DNA from: Desulfobacteraceae bacterium Eth-SRB1
Lineage (GTDB): Bacteria; Desulfobacterota; Desulfobacteria; Desulfobacterales; ETH-SRB1
Direction: 5' to 3'
Assembly (NCBI GenBank): GCA_004193555.1
Contig: RPGP01000040.1
Span: 811,127 to 875,126, forward strand
Length of the DNA stretch: 64,000 nucleotides
The notes beneath the pieces are model-generated. The model did not search any database and was not told the origin of the DNA. It saw only the letters and a list, made by a program, of their open reading frames with translations. Shown piece by piece: positions 18,781 through 27,655 of the stretch (the stretch's first letter is position 1; every line of letters starts with the position of its first letter). Position numbers and translations under genes: made by a program.

Positions 18781-19818
18781 TTAAACAGCAAATGGAATAT
18801 TGTTCAGACCCCTTGTTTCGTCTATACCGAGCATGATATTCATATTTTGAACAGCCTGACCCGCAGCTCCCTTCACAAGGTTATCTATTGCCGAGATTAT
18901 GATCAGGCGGTTGTTTCGCTCATCTATTTTAAAACCGATATCGCAGTAATTTGTTCCCCTCACATGCATGGTGTCAGGAACCTGATTTTCAGGGCATATG
19001 CGGACAAATGGATGCCTTGCATAAAAAGAGGAAATGCAGTTGCGGATCTCTTTGCTGTCGGTTTTTTTCAATAGATTTACATATGTTGTTGTGAGCATGC
19101 CGCGTGTCATGGGAACAAGGTGCGGAACAAATGTTATTGTGACCGGCTTTTTTGCTTTTGCGCTCAGGATTTCTTCCATTTCAGGACAATGCCTGTGACC
19201 GGCGACCTTGTATGCCTTGAATGATTCATTTGCCTCGCAAAAGTGGGCTGTCAGCGAAAGTGATCGCCCTGCGCCGCTAACCCCTGATTTCGAATCCGCG
19301 ATAATTGTATTGATATCTATAAAATTTTCTTTAAGTAAAGGCACAAGCGGCAAAAGAACACTGGTGGGATAACATCCAGGATTGCCGATCAGCGAGGCAT
19401 TTTTAATTTCATCAAAATAGATTTCGCAAAGGCCGTAAACCGCTTCTTTGAGCAGTTCTTTTGCAGTATGCGGCTGATAATATTTTTCATACCTCAAAAC
19501 ATCCTTGAACCTGAAGTCAGCGGAAAGATCTATGACCTTTTTTCCGCGCTTGATTAAGCCGGGAACAATTTCCATGGGAATCTTATGAGGCAGGGCGATA
19601 AATATTATATCAACTTTATCGCAAAAGCTGTCCATATTAAACTCTTCGCAGGCCAGGGTTACAACACCTGCCATTGAGGAATAAATACTGTCATATTTCA
19701 TCCCGGCATACTGACGGGACGTGATGGCTGTCAGTTTAACATCCGGATGGCCGGAAAGTATCCGGACGAGCTCAGCGCCCGCATATCCTGTTGCCCCGAT
19801 TATGCCTGTTTTAGTCAT
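18781..19818 (-). CDS. argC: N-acetyl-gamma-glutamyl-phosphate reductase
   Basis: The third step of arginine synthesis: NADPH reduction of N-acetylglutamyl phosphate to the semialdehyde. The 345-residue protein has the nucleotide-binding start TKTGIIGATGYAGAELVRIL, the catalytic cysteine in IGNPGCYPTSVLLPL (about residue 147), and GVSGAGRSLSLTAHFCE. Length matches type 1 ArgC. Start 19818 has a GGGAG site; a frame extension of 6 codons is less likely. No other arginine gene is nearby. Confidence 0.94.
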   Translation of the reverse strand: MTKTGIIGATGYAGAELVRILSGHPDVKLTAITSRQYAGMKYDSIYSSMAGVVTLACEEFNMDSFCDKVDIIFIALPHKIPMEIVPGLIKRGKKVIDLSADFRFKDVLRYEKYYQPHTAKELLKEAVYGLCEIYFDEIKNASLIGNPGCYPTSVLLPLVPLLKENFIDINTIIADSKSGVSGAGRSLSLTAHFCEANESFKAYKVAGHRHCPEMEEILSAKAKKPVTITFVPHLVPMTRGMLTTTYVNLLKKTDSKEIRNCISSFYARHPFVRICPENQVPDTMHVRGTNYCDIGFKIDERNNRLIIISAIDNLVKGAAGQAVQNMNIMLGIDETRGLNNIPFAV

Positions 19819-19955
19819 ATTACACTCCCTTTTCAAAAATCTATAAATAAATTTATATCATTTACTCTTGATTAATGCAATATATTATACTTGGAATTAA
19901 AAACAGGTCATGCTAATAAAGCCGGATTATTTATTAATTACGGAAAAAATTTAAA

Positions 19956-21605
19956 ATGAATAAATATACAAAAACAGAGCTTGTTGCCAACCGGCAGAGT
20001 CTGATGAGAACATTCATAAAGCCTGAGGACGATGCTTCCAGGCTTGTTTTGATTAAATATATGGAGCAGATATCTTTCGGCCTCCATGAATTTCTCAGAA
20101 AGCATGTCGGCATTACCGAACAGGTCAGCCTGAAGGATTTGTCAGGCAGGTTTAAAAACACACTGATAAGTAAAAATCCTGAAAAAAAGCTGACCGATGT
20201 CATAACTGAAATTGTGGAAGATATAGCGCCACATGCCGTTAATGTTGCCTCCCCGTATTTTATCGGGCATATGACTTCCGCTATCCCGTTTTTTATGGTG
20301 CATCTGAAGACCGTTGTCGCAGCCCTTAATCAGAATGTAGTAAAAATTGAAACCTCAAAGGTTGTTTCGATTTTGGAAAAGCAGGTTCTGGCAAAGATAC
20401 ACAGGCTTGTTTACAGGAGAAGTTCGGATTTTTACGACAGGTATGTCCAGAATATCCGCACAACGTTAGGCTGCTTCGTAGAAGACGGCACGCTCGCTAA
20501 CATCACAGCCCTGTGGGTTGCAAGGAACAGTCTGTTAGCTCCGAAAAACGGTTTTACAGGAGTAGAACAGGAGGGAATTCAGGCTGCATACAGCGCTTAT
20601 AATATTAACAGGTGTGTCGTTATTGTCTCAAGGCTCGGACACTATTCAATAAAAAAAGCAGGTGGTCTTTTAGGGATCGGTAATCAAAATATTATTGCCG
20701 TGGATGTTGACGCAGATAACCGGATGGATCTGGATTGCCTGAAAAAAACAATCAGGAAAATAAAACATGACGGGACAGGAATTATGGCGGTTGTAGGAAT
20801 TGCCGGCACTACGGAAACCGGCGCCATCGACCCTCTGCCTCAGATAGGAGCCATATGCGCTGAAAACAGGATTTACTTTCATGTGGATGCTGCATGGGGC
20901 GGTCCGGTATTGATGTCAGAAAAATACAGCCATCTTCTCGAAGGTATAGATAGCGCCGATTCTGTAACAATAGACGGACACAAGCAGTTTTATATGCCGA
21001 TGAGCTGCGGCATGGTCTTTTTTAAAGATCCGTCAATTATGGATGCGGTAAAATATCATGCAAATTATGTAAACCGTTTCGGTTCTGTTGATCTTGGCAT
21101 AAAATCGCTTGCAGGATCGAGGGAGGCAAGCTCTCTTATACTTGACAGCGCTCTCAAGATAATGGGTAGCCAGGGGTATGCCCTTCTCATTGAGCATGGA
21201 ATAGAAACAAACCGCCGGTTTGCCGAGGAAATCGAAAGAAGAGATAACTTCGAGCTAATAACACGTCCTGAGCTTAACATTCTTACTTATAGAATATGCC
21301 CCTCTGATATTAAGCGGCGGTTAGCTGAAGCTGATTCTGAGCAGATATGCATCATAAATAAAGAATTAAACAAAACAAACAGGGCAGTGCAAAGGCGGCA
21401 AAGGGCGGCAGGAAAGAGTTTTGTTTCGAGGACAAAATTAAGGACAGGGAATAACCCTGGGAAAGAGATCGTTGTTTTCCGGTGTGTTATAATGAATCCG
21501 ATGACCGACATAAAGATTTTAAATGAAATCCTTGATGAACAGGAGGAGATATATTTTAGCCTGAGCCCTCTCCTCAACATCCAACATCTCACACAAAATG
21601 GTTGA
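19956..21605 (+). CDS. panP: PLP-dependent aspartate 1-decarboxylase (PanP type)
   Basis: A 549-residue group II PLP decarboxylase, the size of PanP, which makes beta-alanine from aspartate for pantothenate and CoA in bacteria lacking PanD. Seen: ASPYFIGHMTSAIPF, FHVDAAWGGPVL (PLP-binding aspartate), and IDGHKQFYMPMSCG with the Schiff-base lysine near residue 342. From about codon 535 the C-terminus differs from the second copy at 28580-29341: here EEIY is followed by FSLSPLLNIQHLTQNG, there by SNLT, so an insertion seems to have replaced the last codons. Glutamate- or other amino-acid decarboxylases of the same fold cannot be fully excluded. panC at 35.6 kb would use the product. Confidence 0.85.
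   Translation: MNKYTKTELVANRQSLMRTFIKPEDDASRLVLIKYMEQISFGLHEFLRKHVGITEQVSLKDLSGRFKNTLISKNPEKKLTDVITEIVEDIAPHAVNVASPYFIGHMTSAIPFFMVHLKTVVAALNQNVVKIETSKVVSILEKQVLAKIHRLVYRRSSDFYDRYVQNIRTTLGCFVEDGTLANITALWVARNSLLAPKNGFTGVEQEGIQAAYSAYNINRCVVIVSRLGHYSIKKAGGLLGIGNQNIIAVDVDADNRMDLDCLKKTIRKIKHDGTGIMAVVGIAGTTETGAIDPLPQIGAICAENRIYFHVDAAWGGPVLMSEKYSHLLEGIDSADSVTIDGHKQFYMPMSCGMVFFKDPSIMDAVKYHANYVNRFGSVDLGIKSLAGSREASSLILDSALKIMGSQGYALLIEHGIETNRRFAEEIERRDNFELITRPELNILTYRICPSDIKRRLAEADSEQICIINKELNKTNRAVQRRQRAAGKSFVSRTKLRTGNNPGKEIVVFRCVIMNPMTDIKILNEILDEQEEIYFSLSPLLNIQHLTQNG
20809..21555 (+). repeat. long direct repeat within panP (left copy)
   Basis: The 3' part of panP is present again at 28580-29330 in the same orientation. 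By eye there are roughly 30 base differences over about 750 bases plus one single-base insertion in the right copy. Homology starts at CTACGGAAACCGG and ends after GAGATATATT. Confidence 0.88.
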
Positions 21606-21637
21606 CATGTTGGTATCAGAATGATACTATTTTTTTC
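21602..21637 (+). promoter_or_regulatory. hicAB promoter with overlapping operator; leaderless start
   Basis: TTGACA (21602-21607) and TACTAT (21625-21630) are separated by exactly 17 bases. Transcription would begin at about 21637, at the hicA ATG (21638), so the mRNA would be leaderless or nearly so; no Shine-Dalgarno is visible. GTATCA-GAA-TGATAC, a 6-bp inverted repeat at about 21613-21627, lies between the boxes and touches the -10, which is where a HicB repressor would be expected to sit. Confidence 0.65.
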
Positions 21638-21835
21638 ATGCCACCGAAGATAAAACAACTCATCAAAGAACTTGAAAGGGCAGGCTTTGTTAATCGGGGC
21701 GGCAAAGGCAGTCACCGCAACTTTGTTCATCCGAAGGTTACAAAACCTGTAACAATTTCGGGCAAAGTTGGAGATGACGCCTTGTACTACCAAGAGATGG
21801 ATGTCAAAAAAGCGATTGAGGAGTCGAAAAAATGA
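21638..21835 (+). CDS. hicA: HicA-type mRNA interferase toxin
   Basis: A 65-residue toxin of the dsRBD-like HicA family, expected to cleave mRNA. Visible pattern: IKELERAGFVNRGGKGSHRNFVHP with the G.GSH catalytic histidine, then VTISGKVGDDAL. Usual HicA length is 60-80. The start ATG 21638 is chosen because the matching sequence begins there and the promoter ends there; the frame is open 12 codons upstream through the promoter itself. Overlaps hicB by 4 bases (ATGA). Confidence 0.88.
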   Translation: MPPKIKQLIKELERAGFVNRGGKGSHRNFVHPKVTKPVTISGKVGDDALYYQEMDVKKAIEESKK

Positions 21836-22206
21836 AAAATTCAGATCGTTATATAAAAATTGTTGAATGGTCTGAAGAGGATCAATGTTATGTGGGCACT
21901 TGTCCGGGTCTTTTCTACGGAGGTTGCCACGGAGATAATGAAGCTGGGGTTTACAAAGAACTGTGTGAAATTGTAGAAGAAAATGTTGCTCTATATAAAG
22001 AAAACGGCAAACCTCTTCCCCCTGAAACCGCTGGAAAAGAATATTCTGGCAAATTTCTACTTCGACCCGGAAAGGAATTGCACAAATCCCTTGCTATACG
22101 TGCTCTACAGGCAGATGAAAGCTTGAACAATTTCTGCCTGAACGCATTGAAAAAAGCACTTTTTCAGTCTAATCGTTCAAATGGGCTAACAAAGGGGTCA
22201 ACCTGA
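21832..22206 (+). CDS. hicB: HicB-type antitoxin
   Basis: A 124-residue antitoxin. The N-terminal HicB fold (YIKIVEWSEEDQCYVGTCPGLFYGGCHGD) blocks the toxin. The C-terminal part (GKFLLRPGKELHKSLAIRAL...SLNNFCLNAL) is the ribbon-helix-helix type DNA-binding segment, so it should repress the upstream promoter. Overlap with hicA shows coupling. A gap of about 130 bases separates it from the ATPase gene. Confidence 0.88.
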   Translation: MKNSDRYIKIVEWSEEDQCYVGTCPGLFYGGCHGDNEAGVYKELCEIVEENVALYKENGKPLPPETAGKEYSGKFLLRPGKELHKSLAIRALQADESLNNFCLNALKKALFQSNRSNGLTKGST

Positions 22207-22337
22207 CCGCAAAAAGCTCGGCGATTTTTCAAATGTCATATTTTGCTTAATGGACAGTGTGCGTGTGTAATGGTTTATGCAATGTATAAAAGAACAAGAA
22301 AAACATAGATCGACTCAATCATGAGGGTTAATATAAA

Positions 22338-23585
22338 ATGAGCAAAATTAAAATAAAGAATTTCGGCCCCATAAAAAAAGGTTATCAAGATAATGATGGC
22401 TGGATTGATGTAAAAAAAGTTACCGTATTTGTTGGTAATCAGGGTTCAGGTAAAAGCACCGTAGCCAAGTTGATTTCTACGTTCACTTGGATTGAAAAAG
22501 CATTGGTAAGGGGAGACTACAATAAGAAATGGTTTGAGCGAAAAAATAAACTTAAAAATCAATACCTGAATTATCATCGATTAGAAAATTACTTCGAAAC
22601 AAACGGAGTTAACAACACCGTTATTGATTATCAAGGCGATGCATACTCAATCATATATAAAAATGGTTCGTTGATTATACAAGAAATATCAGGTGTTGCT
22701 TATCCACTTCCGCAAATTATGTATGTGCCTGCAGAAAGGAACTTTATTACCTATGTAAAAACGCCAAAGGAATTAAAACTATCATCAGAATCTCTTAAAG
22801 AATTCCTTACGGAGTATGATAATGCAAAAAACGAAATGAAAGGGTTGGTGAAACTGCCAATCAATAATGTAAATATTGAATACGATAAATTAAACGATAC
22901 ACTTAATCTGAAAGGTCAAGATTACAAAGTTAAACTTACTGAAGCATCCAGCGGCTTTCAGTCACTTGTCCCTTTATACTTGGTTTCGGGATATTTGGCA
23001 AACTCTGTAAAGAAGCAGAGTGAAGTAAACAAAGAACCTATGAGCAGTGATGAGTTGAAAAGATTTGAAAAAGGTGTGAAAGAAATTTGGAGCAACGACA
23101 GCCTAACAGACGAACAAAAAAGAGTTGCACTTTCTGTTCTTTCATCCAAATTCAACAAAACAGTTTTTGTAAACATTGTAGAAGAGCCTGAGCAAAATTT
23201 GTTTCCTTCTTCGCAATGGCAAATGCTTCAAAGTTTGTTAGAATTCAACAATATCAATTCAGGTAACAAGTTGATAATGTCTACACACAGTCCTTTTATC
23301 ATCAACTTTCTGAGTATAGCCATTCAAGGGGAATATTTAAAAAGCCAGATTGATACATCTTTGAGGTCAAATCAGTTAATTCCTAAGTTGAATAAAATTA
23401 TTTCTGAAAAGGCTCTTGTTCCTTCGAGTGTAGTTGTTGTATATCAATTAGACGAAGCAGATGGAAGCATTGAGAAATTGTCTATGCCTGAAGGTATTCC
23501 TTCCGATAACAATTATCTAAACTACAATTTGAGAGAGTGCAATCAGTTATTTGATTCATTACTAGAAATAGAAGAAGAAATATAG
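22338..23585 (+). CDS. SMC/ABC-type AAA ATPase (AAA_21-like), putative defence component
   Basis: A 415-residue ATPase with the Rad50/OLD-like layout: it opens MSKIKIKNFGPIKKG, then VGNQGSGKSTVAKL (Walker A, about residue 33), a central insertion instead of a long coiled coil, an SSGFQSLVPLYL signature near 212, VNIVEEPEQNLFP (Walker B plus D-loop, about 279) and MSTHSPFIINFL (switch histidine, about 316). It is markedly richer in A and T (AAA, AAT, ATT codons) than core genes around it, suggesting transfer. The small nuclease-like gene follows after 3 bases. Paired ATPase/nuclease genes of this kind are common in anti-phage systems such as Septu, Gabija or PARIS, but I cannot match this pair to a named type. 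Confidence 0.8.
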   Translation: MSKIKIKNFGPIKKGYQDNDGWIDVKKVTVFVGNQGSGKSTVAKLISTFTWIEKALVRGDYNKKWFERKNKLKNQYLNYHRLENYFETNGVNNTVIDYQGDAYSIIYKNGSLIIQEISGVAYPLPQIMYVPAERNFITYVKTPKELKLSSESLKEFLTEYDNAKNEMKGLVKLPINNVNIEYDKLNDTLNLKGQDYKVKLTEASSGFQSLVPLYLVSGYLANSVKKQSEVNKEPMSSDELKRFEKGVKEIWSNDSLTDEQKRVALSVLSSKFNKTVFVNIVEEPEQNLFPSSQWQMLQSLLEFNNINSGNKLIMSTHSPFIINFLSIAIQGEYLKSQIDTSLRSNQLIPKLNKIISEKALVPSSVVVVYQLDEADGSIEKLSMPEGIPSDNNYLNYNLRECNQLFDSLLEIEEEI

Positions 23586-23588
23586 GTT

Positions 23589-24080
23589 ATGAATTTTTTT
23601 GAACCTGCTTGCCAAGAACCAACGAGTGATGAATCCAAATTTGGATTATGTGATGATCAAGATGGGTCAAAGGCTTATACAAATATAGATGATTCTACAA
23701 AATGGATTGCTACGGTTAAGAATGATAGGAAAAAGATTTTGACTTTTACTGCAATTGATAAATGTGTTTTAAATGACGACGAAGAACCTGGTAGAGGGCG
23801 TTGTGACGGAATGCTGACTTCTGATAGTAATGAACACATATATTTTGTGGAGCTTAAAGATGAAGCAAAAGGATGGAGAACAGAAGCAATAAAACAACTT
23901 GAATCAACAGTTCAATTTTTCATTGAACATCATGACATTAATGTTTTTAAGCATAAAAAAGCATTTGCTTGTAACAAAAAACACAAACATTTTCTGCAAA
24001 TTGATCATGAACTTAATCTTCGCTTTTTCAGAGCTTATGGTGTCCGAATTGACGTACAGGCAAGAATGATCATTATTTAA
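23589..24080 (+). CDS. small PD-(D/E)xK nuclease-like partner of the ATPase
   Basis: A 163-residue protein with the spacing of a PD-(D/E)xK nuclease core: RCDGML (D near residue 73), then a beta strand with FVELKDE (E-x-K near residues 87-89), then a helix with Q (AIKQLESTVQFF), as in Vsr/Holliday-resolvase-like folds. No membrane segment. Start ATG 23589 lies 3 bases after the ATPase stop, so both are almost surely one operon and probably one complex. The nuclease call is an inference from motif spacing. Confidence 0.65.
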   Translation: MNFFEPACQEPTSDESKFGLCDDQDGSKAYTNIDDSTKWIATVKNDRKKILTFTAIDKCVLNDDEEPGRGRCDGMLTSDSNEHIYFVELKDEAKGWRTEAIKQLESTVQFFIEHHDINVFKHKKAFACNKKHKHFLQIDHELNLRFFRAYGVRIDVQARMIII

Positions 24081-24225
24081 ATAAAACGCATTAAAACTGT
24101 AGAAACATATAAGCCATTTCGTGGAATATTTTGTGAGTGGTTTCATATTTGTACCGATACCGCTTCTAACAAGGTTAGCCGCCTGAAAAACGATATGAAA
24201 TTCTAGCAATAGGGAAATTATTAAT

Positions 24226-24504
24226 ATGGCAGATGTGATAAGGCAGAGACGGGATAAAATCGTGCAGTTGGCAGACAAATACGGAGCAAAAAATATACGG
24301 ATTTTCGGCTCATTCGCGCGAGGAGATAATAACTCCGAAAGCGATGCGGATTTTCTGGTAAACATGGAGGGAAGTCTGCTGAGACGTATTGCGTTTATGC
24401 AGGATTTGGAAGATTTGCTTGGCAGGAAAGTGGATGTTGTGACAGAAAAAAGTGTTCACTGGTATGTTCGTAAAAGGATTATGAAAGAATCTGTTCCCTT
24501 ATGA
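24226..24504 (+). CDS. mntA: MntA-type minimal nucleotidyltransferase antitoxin
   Basis: A 92-residue nucleotidyltransferase with the complete motif GSFARGDNNSESDADF (GSx10DxD), which binds the two metals. In known HepT/MntA pairs this protein adds AMP groups to the toxin's tyrosine and so disarms it. The gene overlaps hepT by 4 bases (ATGA), as usual for the pair. Confidence 0.88.
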   Translation: MADVIRQRRDKIVQLADKYGAKNIRIFGSFARGDNNSESDADFLVNMEGSLLRRIAFMQDLEDLLGRKVDVVTEKSVHWYVRKRIMKESVPL

Positions 24505-24842
24505 AAGATCAACGACTTTATCTCATTCATATAAAAGAATGTATTGAGAAAATAGAACAATACACGAAAGACGGAGAATTATCGTTTTCAAATGATCCGA
24601 AAACACAGGATGCGGTGATTCGTAATTTTGAAATTATCGGCGAAGCCGTCAAATGTCTTTCCAAAGACACACGGCAGACTGTTTCGGAAATACCTTGGAG
24701 GCAGTTTGCAGGATTGCGAGATGTTCTGATTCATCAATATCACGGTATAGATCTTTCAGAAGTATGGCTGACGGTTGAAAATGACCTGCCGATTTTGAAG
24801 GAAGCAGTCAGGACGCTTCTGGAATCTGATAATATCAGGTAA
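24501..24842 (+). CDS. hepT: HepT-type HEPN RNase toxin (DUF86)
   Basis: A 113-residue helical HEPN protein. The active motif is RDVLIHQYH (Rx4HxY) near residue 74; the tyrosine is the residue AMPylated by MntA in characterised pairs. The upstream helix NFEIIGEAVKCL is also typical of DUF86. All key residues of toxin and antitoxin are intact, so the pair could be active. The 3' end of a group II intron lies about 35 bases beyond. Confidence 0.88.
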   Translation: MKDQRLYLIHIKECIEKIEQYTKDGELSFSNDPKTQDAVIRNFEIIGEAVKCLSKDTRQTVSEIPWRQFAGLRDVLIHQYHGIDLSEVWLTVENDLPILKEAVRTLLESDNIR

Positions 24843-24876
24843 CTGGCTGTTCTACCTCGATAGCAGCACATCGTCA

Positions 24877-26938
24877 ATCGGGTAGCCGGGGGTTTTTCTC
24901 CCCCAGCCCCCACAACACCCCGCATGCGGGTCCGCACGGGGCGTTTCACAAAGCTTATCGGGCCATAGCCGGATAGTGAATATTAACCCAAAGTTCCTTA
25001 ATGGAGATTAACCACTGATTCGTCATGCCGGCTTGTGTTGCCAATGTACGAGCCAGATGCCACGGGCCCTTCCGGCTCATTCCAACTGAAATGGCGGCTT
25101 TAAGTGAAACACCGATACTCAAAAGGTTTCTCACCTTTGTCCGGCAAAATCGCCATTGTTTCCAATAGCACATACGCACTCGTCTGCGCAGCCAGTGATC
25201 CAATTCCGGAATTGGTCGGTAATATTCCGATATTCCAAAATAGTTCATCCAGCCACGGATATACTGCGTAAGTTTCTTAAAACGATAATCCATCGAGACA
25301 AACCAACTACGGCCTGTCAGACGTTTTATCTGCCTTATGAACTCCCGGAAAGCTTTATCAGACCACCGAATTTTGGTTCCATTAAAGGTAAAACCAAGAA
25401 AAGTGGTCTGATCAGTCGGCAACACACTGCTTTTACCTGCGTTTACCTTGAGTTTGAGCCTGTGTTTAAGAAATCTTTGAACACTGCGCATTACACGTTC
25501 TCCGGCACGCTGACTTTTCACCAAAACGATGAAGTCATCGGCATACCGGACGAACTTGTGACCACACTTTTCCAGCTCTTTATCAAAATCATCTAATAGG
25601 ATATTAGCAAGCAGGGGGGAAAGCGGCCCGCCCTGTGGGACACCCTTACGGGTGCTTTGAAGACGGCCATTTACTTTAACCCCGGCACGCAAATATTTTC
25701 CAATAAGGCGCAATAACCGTTTGTCATGAACTTTTCGTGCCACTCGGTGCATAAGCACGTCATGGTTTACGGTATCGAAAAATTTCGACAAGTCCATATC
25801 CACGGCAATACGATAACCCTGCCGGATATATTCACGTACTTTAAACACTGCATCATGGGCAGATCGACCAGGCCTGAAACCATAACTAAAATCCGAAAAT
25901 TCAGGATCAAAAATTGGTGTCAAAACTCTGGTCATCGCTTGCTGAATCAGTCTGTCTAAAACGACTGGAATACCCAAAGGCCGGGTTCCCCCGGTCGGCT
26001 TGGGTATCTCTACTCGCAAAACAGGTGAAGGCTCATAGGTGCCTTCCATTAAAGATTCACGGATGCCTTCCCATTTATCACGGATAATGTCAGGAAACTC
26101 CTTGATGAAAATATCATCAACTCCGGGAGCTCCCTTATTCGACTTGACCCGCTTTCATGCCAAATGCATGTTATCACGTGAAAGCACCAGTTCCAAAAGG
26201 TTACTATTTGGGTCGGGCGGTTCAATGACGTGCCCCATGCTCACTCCTCCATTCGGATTCTTCGTGTCATGTGAACTCATTAAGGCTCCTTCCCTGCTCT
26301 GTGTTCGGCCCTTCACCCTGTCCCGGGCATTACCCCGGGCGTTTGGCTACTATGGCCTCTGCTGACTTCTGCCCGATCACCTTATGAGTTGCCCCATAAA
26401 GCGCTGCTTTCTGATGCGTCATGTTTACCAATCCTGTATGCGCTCCTCTTTGTTTCGTTTCTCGATACCAGGCGGGATGCTCTCATGATATCGCCGGGAC
26501 TTGGTGAGCTGGTCGCCCCTACCGGCAGTTTCACCGAATGGTAACATAAACATCAAAGAACCGCATGACGGACAGACCTCCCCGGATAAGGGCGTGAACT
26601 TTCGCTACACAGGTAAGCGACCAGCGGGAGACTCCGAGCGCCTCATTTACCATATCTCCTGAACCCTGGGCTTCGTTATGTTGTGCTAACTCACCCGGAA
26701 ACTTGGCCTTGTATGCTGTTTCTGTCCGTCGGCTCATAGCTTTGCACTCCAGGTTGCCGCTCCTTTCAGTCGCTCTCGCCTGAGGCTCGCCTTCCGCTTT
26801 GCTCCAGCCCTTCAGACCCTTCCTCACGGAAACGCCCTTGCTTTCGGCTAATACTTTTGCTAATATATCAAAATATTAACAGGATTCACGTATAGGGGAC
26901 TTGCACCCCATAAGTTCACGCCCATACCGGGCGTACAC
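24877..26938 (-). mobile_element. group II intron with encoded reverse transcriptase
   Basis: Read on the minus strand, the element starts GTGTACGCCCGGTATGGGCG (26938), a group II 5' end of the GUGYG type. Domain V/VI-like sequence with GAAACGCCCCGTGCGG...CCGCATGCGGGGTG lies at about 24900-24945, and the likely 3' end is ...CTACCCGAT near 24877. The total is about 2.06 kb. The RT gene lies inside, in the same orientation. The exact ends are inferred from motif recall. It sits between hepT and the secreted-protein pseudogene, antisense to its neighbours. Confidence 0.75.
24955..26280 (-). pseudogene. ltrA: group II intron reverse transcriptase/maturase with in-frame TGA
   Basis: From ATG 26280 the frame reads 41 codons, meets TGA at 26155-26157 and continues in the same frame to 24955 (about 441 codons in all). 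The local text is DNMHLA-stop-KRVKSNKGAPGVD, where intron RTs have tryptophan, so a single TGG-to-TGA change is likely. Later domains are intact: RT with FSYGFRPGRSAHDA, QGGPLSPLLANILLDDFDKEL and the catalytic FVRYADDFIVLV, then the maturase domain (LTQYIRGWMNYFG). No HNH endonuclease domain follows. A shorter protein might start at an internal ATG (26049) and would lack RT domain 0. Confidence 0.8.
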
Positions 26939-27069
26939 AATCGCATGCACCTTGACACCCAAAGCCGGGGCATTTTTCGCTTTTGCTATTTCAGTGTAAA
27001 ACTTCGCTCTTGTCAAGCCCTCATTGGCTTTGGGCGCAGGTGATGGGTTAGGGGTACGAAGGGGTTTTT
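26939..27069. other. 5' exon side of the intron
   Basis: On the minus strand this stretch is an open frame (reading ...NEGLTRAKFYTEIAKAKN...LGVKVHAI) right up to the intron. If the intron ends one base past the assumed splice point the frame continues as DDVLLSR and stops. The gene behind it is not recognised. It also carries the probable ribosome-binding region (GAAGGGG) for 27070. Confidence 0.3.
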
Positions 27070-27622
27070 ATGAAACAAGTATTAACTGTAGCTTTATGTC
27101 TTGCCTTGATCCTGGTTGCGAGCCAAGGAGGTTGGTTTGGACCAAATGACTACGATGAATGTATTTTGGAATCAATGAAAGGCGTAACAAGCGACGTCGC
27201 AGCAAGACTAATCAGAAGATCGTGCAGAGATAAATTCCCACCCCAAGCAAAGAAAAAGCCGAGAACAAAATCATTAACCTACAAGGAGCTAGGTCAACTT
27301 ACGGGGAAGAGCTGGTTTGAGTTTCGATAATTATTACAGCGGCCACATATACAACGGGAACAAAGATCTTACTGTTGCTGAAATTTCATTTAGTGTAACA
27401 ACAACAATTGGTGGGGAGGAAACATCTAGAATGTATACGGACGATGTTAATATTCCACCTCAAACAACCGCTGATTTTGGATTCAATATTGTTAAAGGCG
27501 ATAAAGACGCCGATTATTCTTGGGTATTGTCGGTGCCAAAGGCTATTAACCCCAACAAGGCAAATGCACTCGGATATCAAAAAGCGCCGCTCGTTTCTCG
27601 CTCTGCTTTTTGCCGCCGGTGA
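27070..27622 (+). pseudogene. small secreted protein gene, broken by one frameshift
   Basis: The first frame (27070-27330) has a signal peptide (MKQVLTVALCLALILVASQGG) and NDYDECILESMKGVTSDVAARLIRRSC, a motif I have seen in a small secreted family of unknown function. The second (from about 27312, shifted by one base) continues as AGLSFDNYYSGHIYNGNKD...TTTIGGEETSR...VNIPPQTTADFGF, which reads as the same protein's second half. Removing one A around 27309 joins them into about 180 residues. A programmed shift cannot be excluded but no slippery run is visible at the join. Confidence 0.6.
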
Positions 27623-27655
27623 TTTGCGACGTTGTGAGTAGAACAAGGTTAAATC

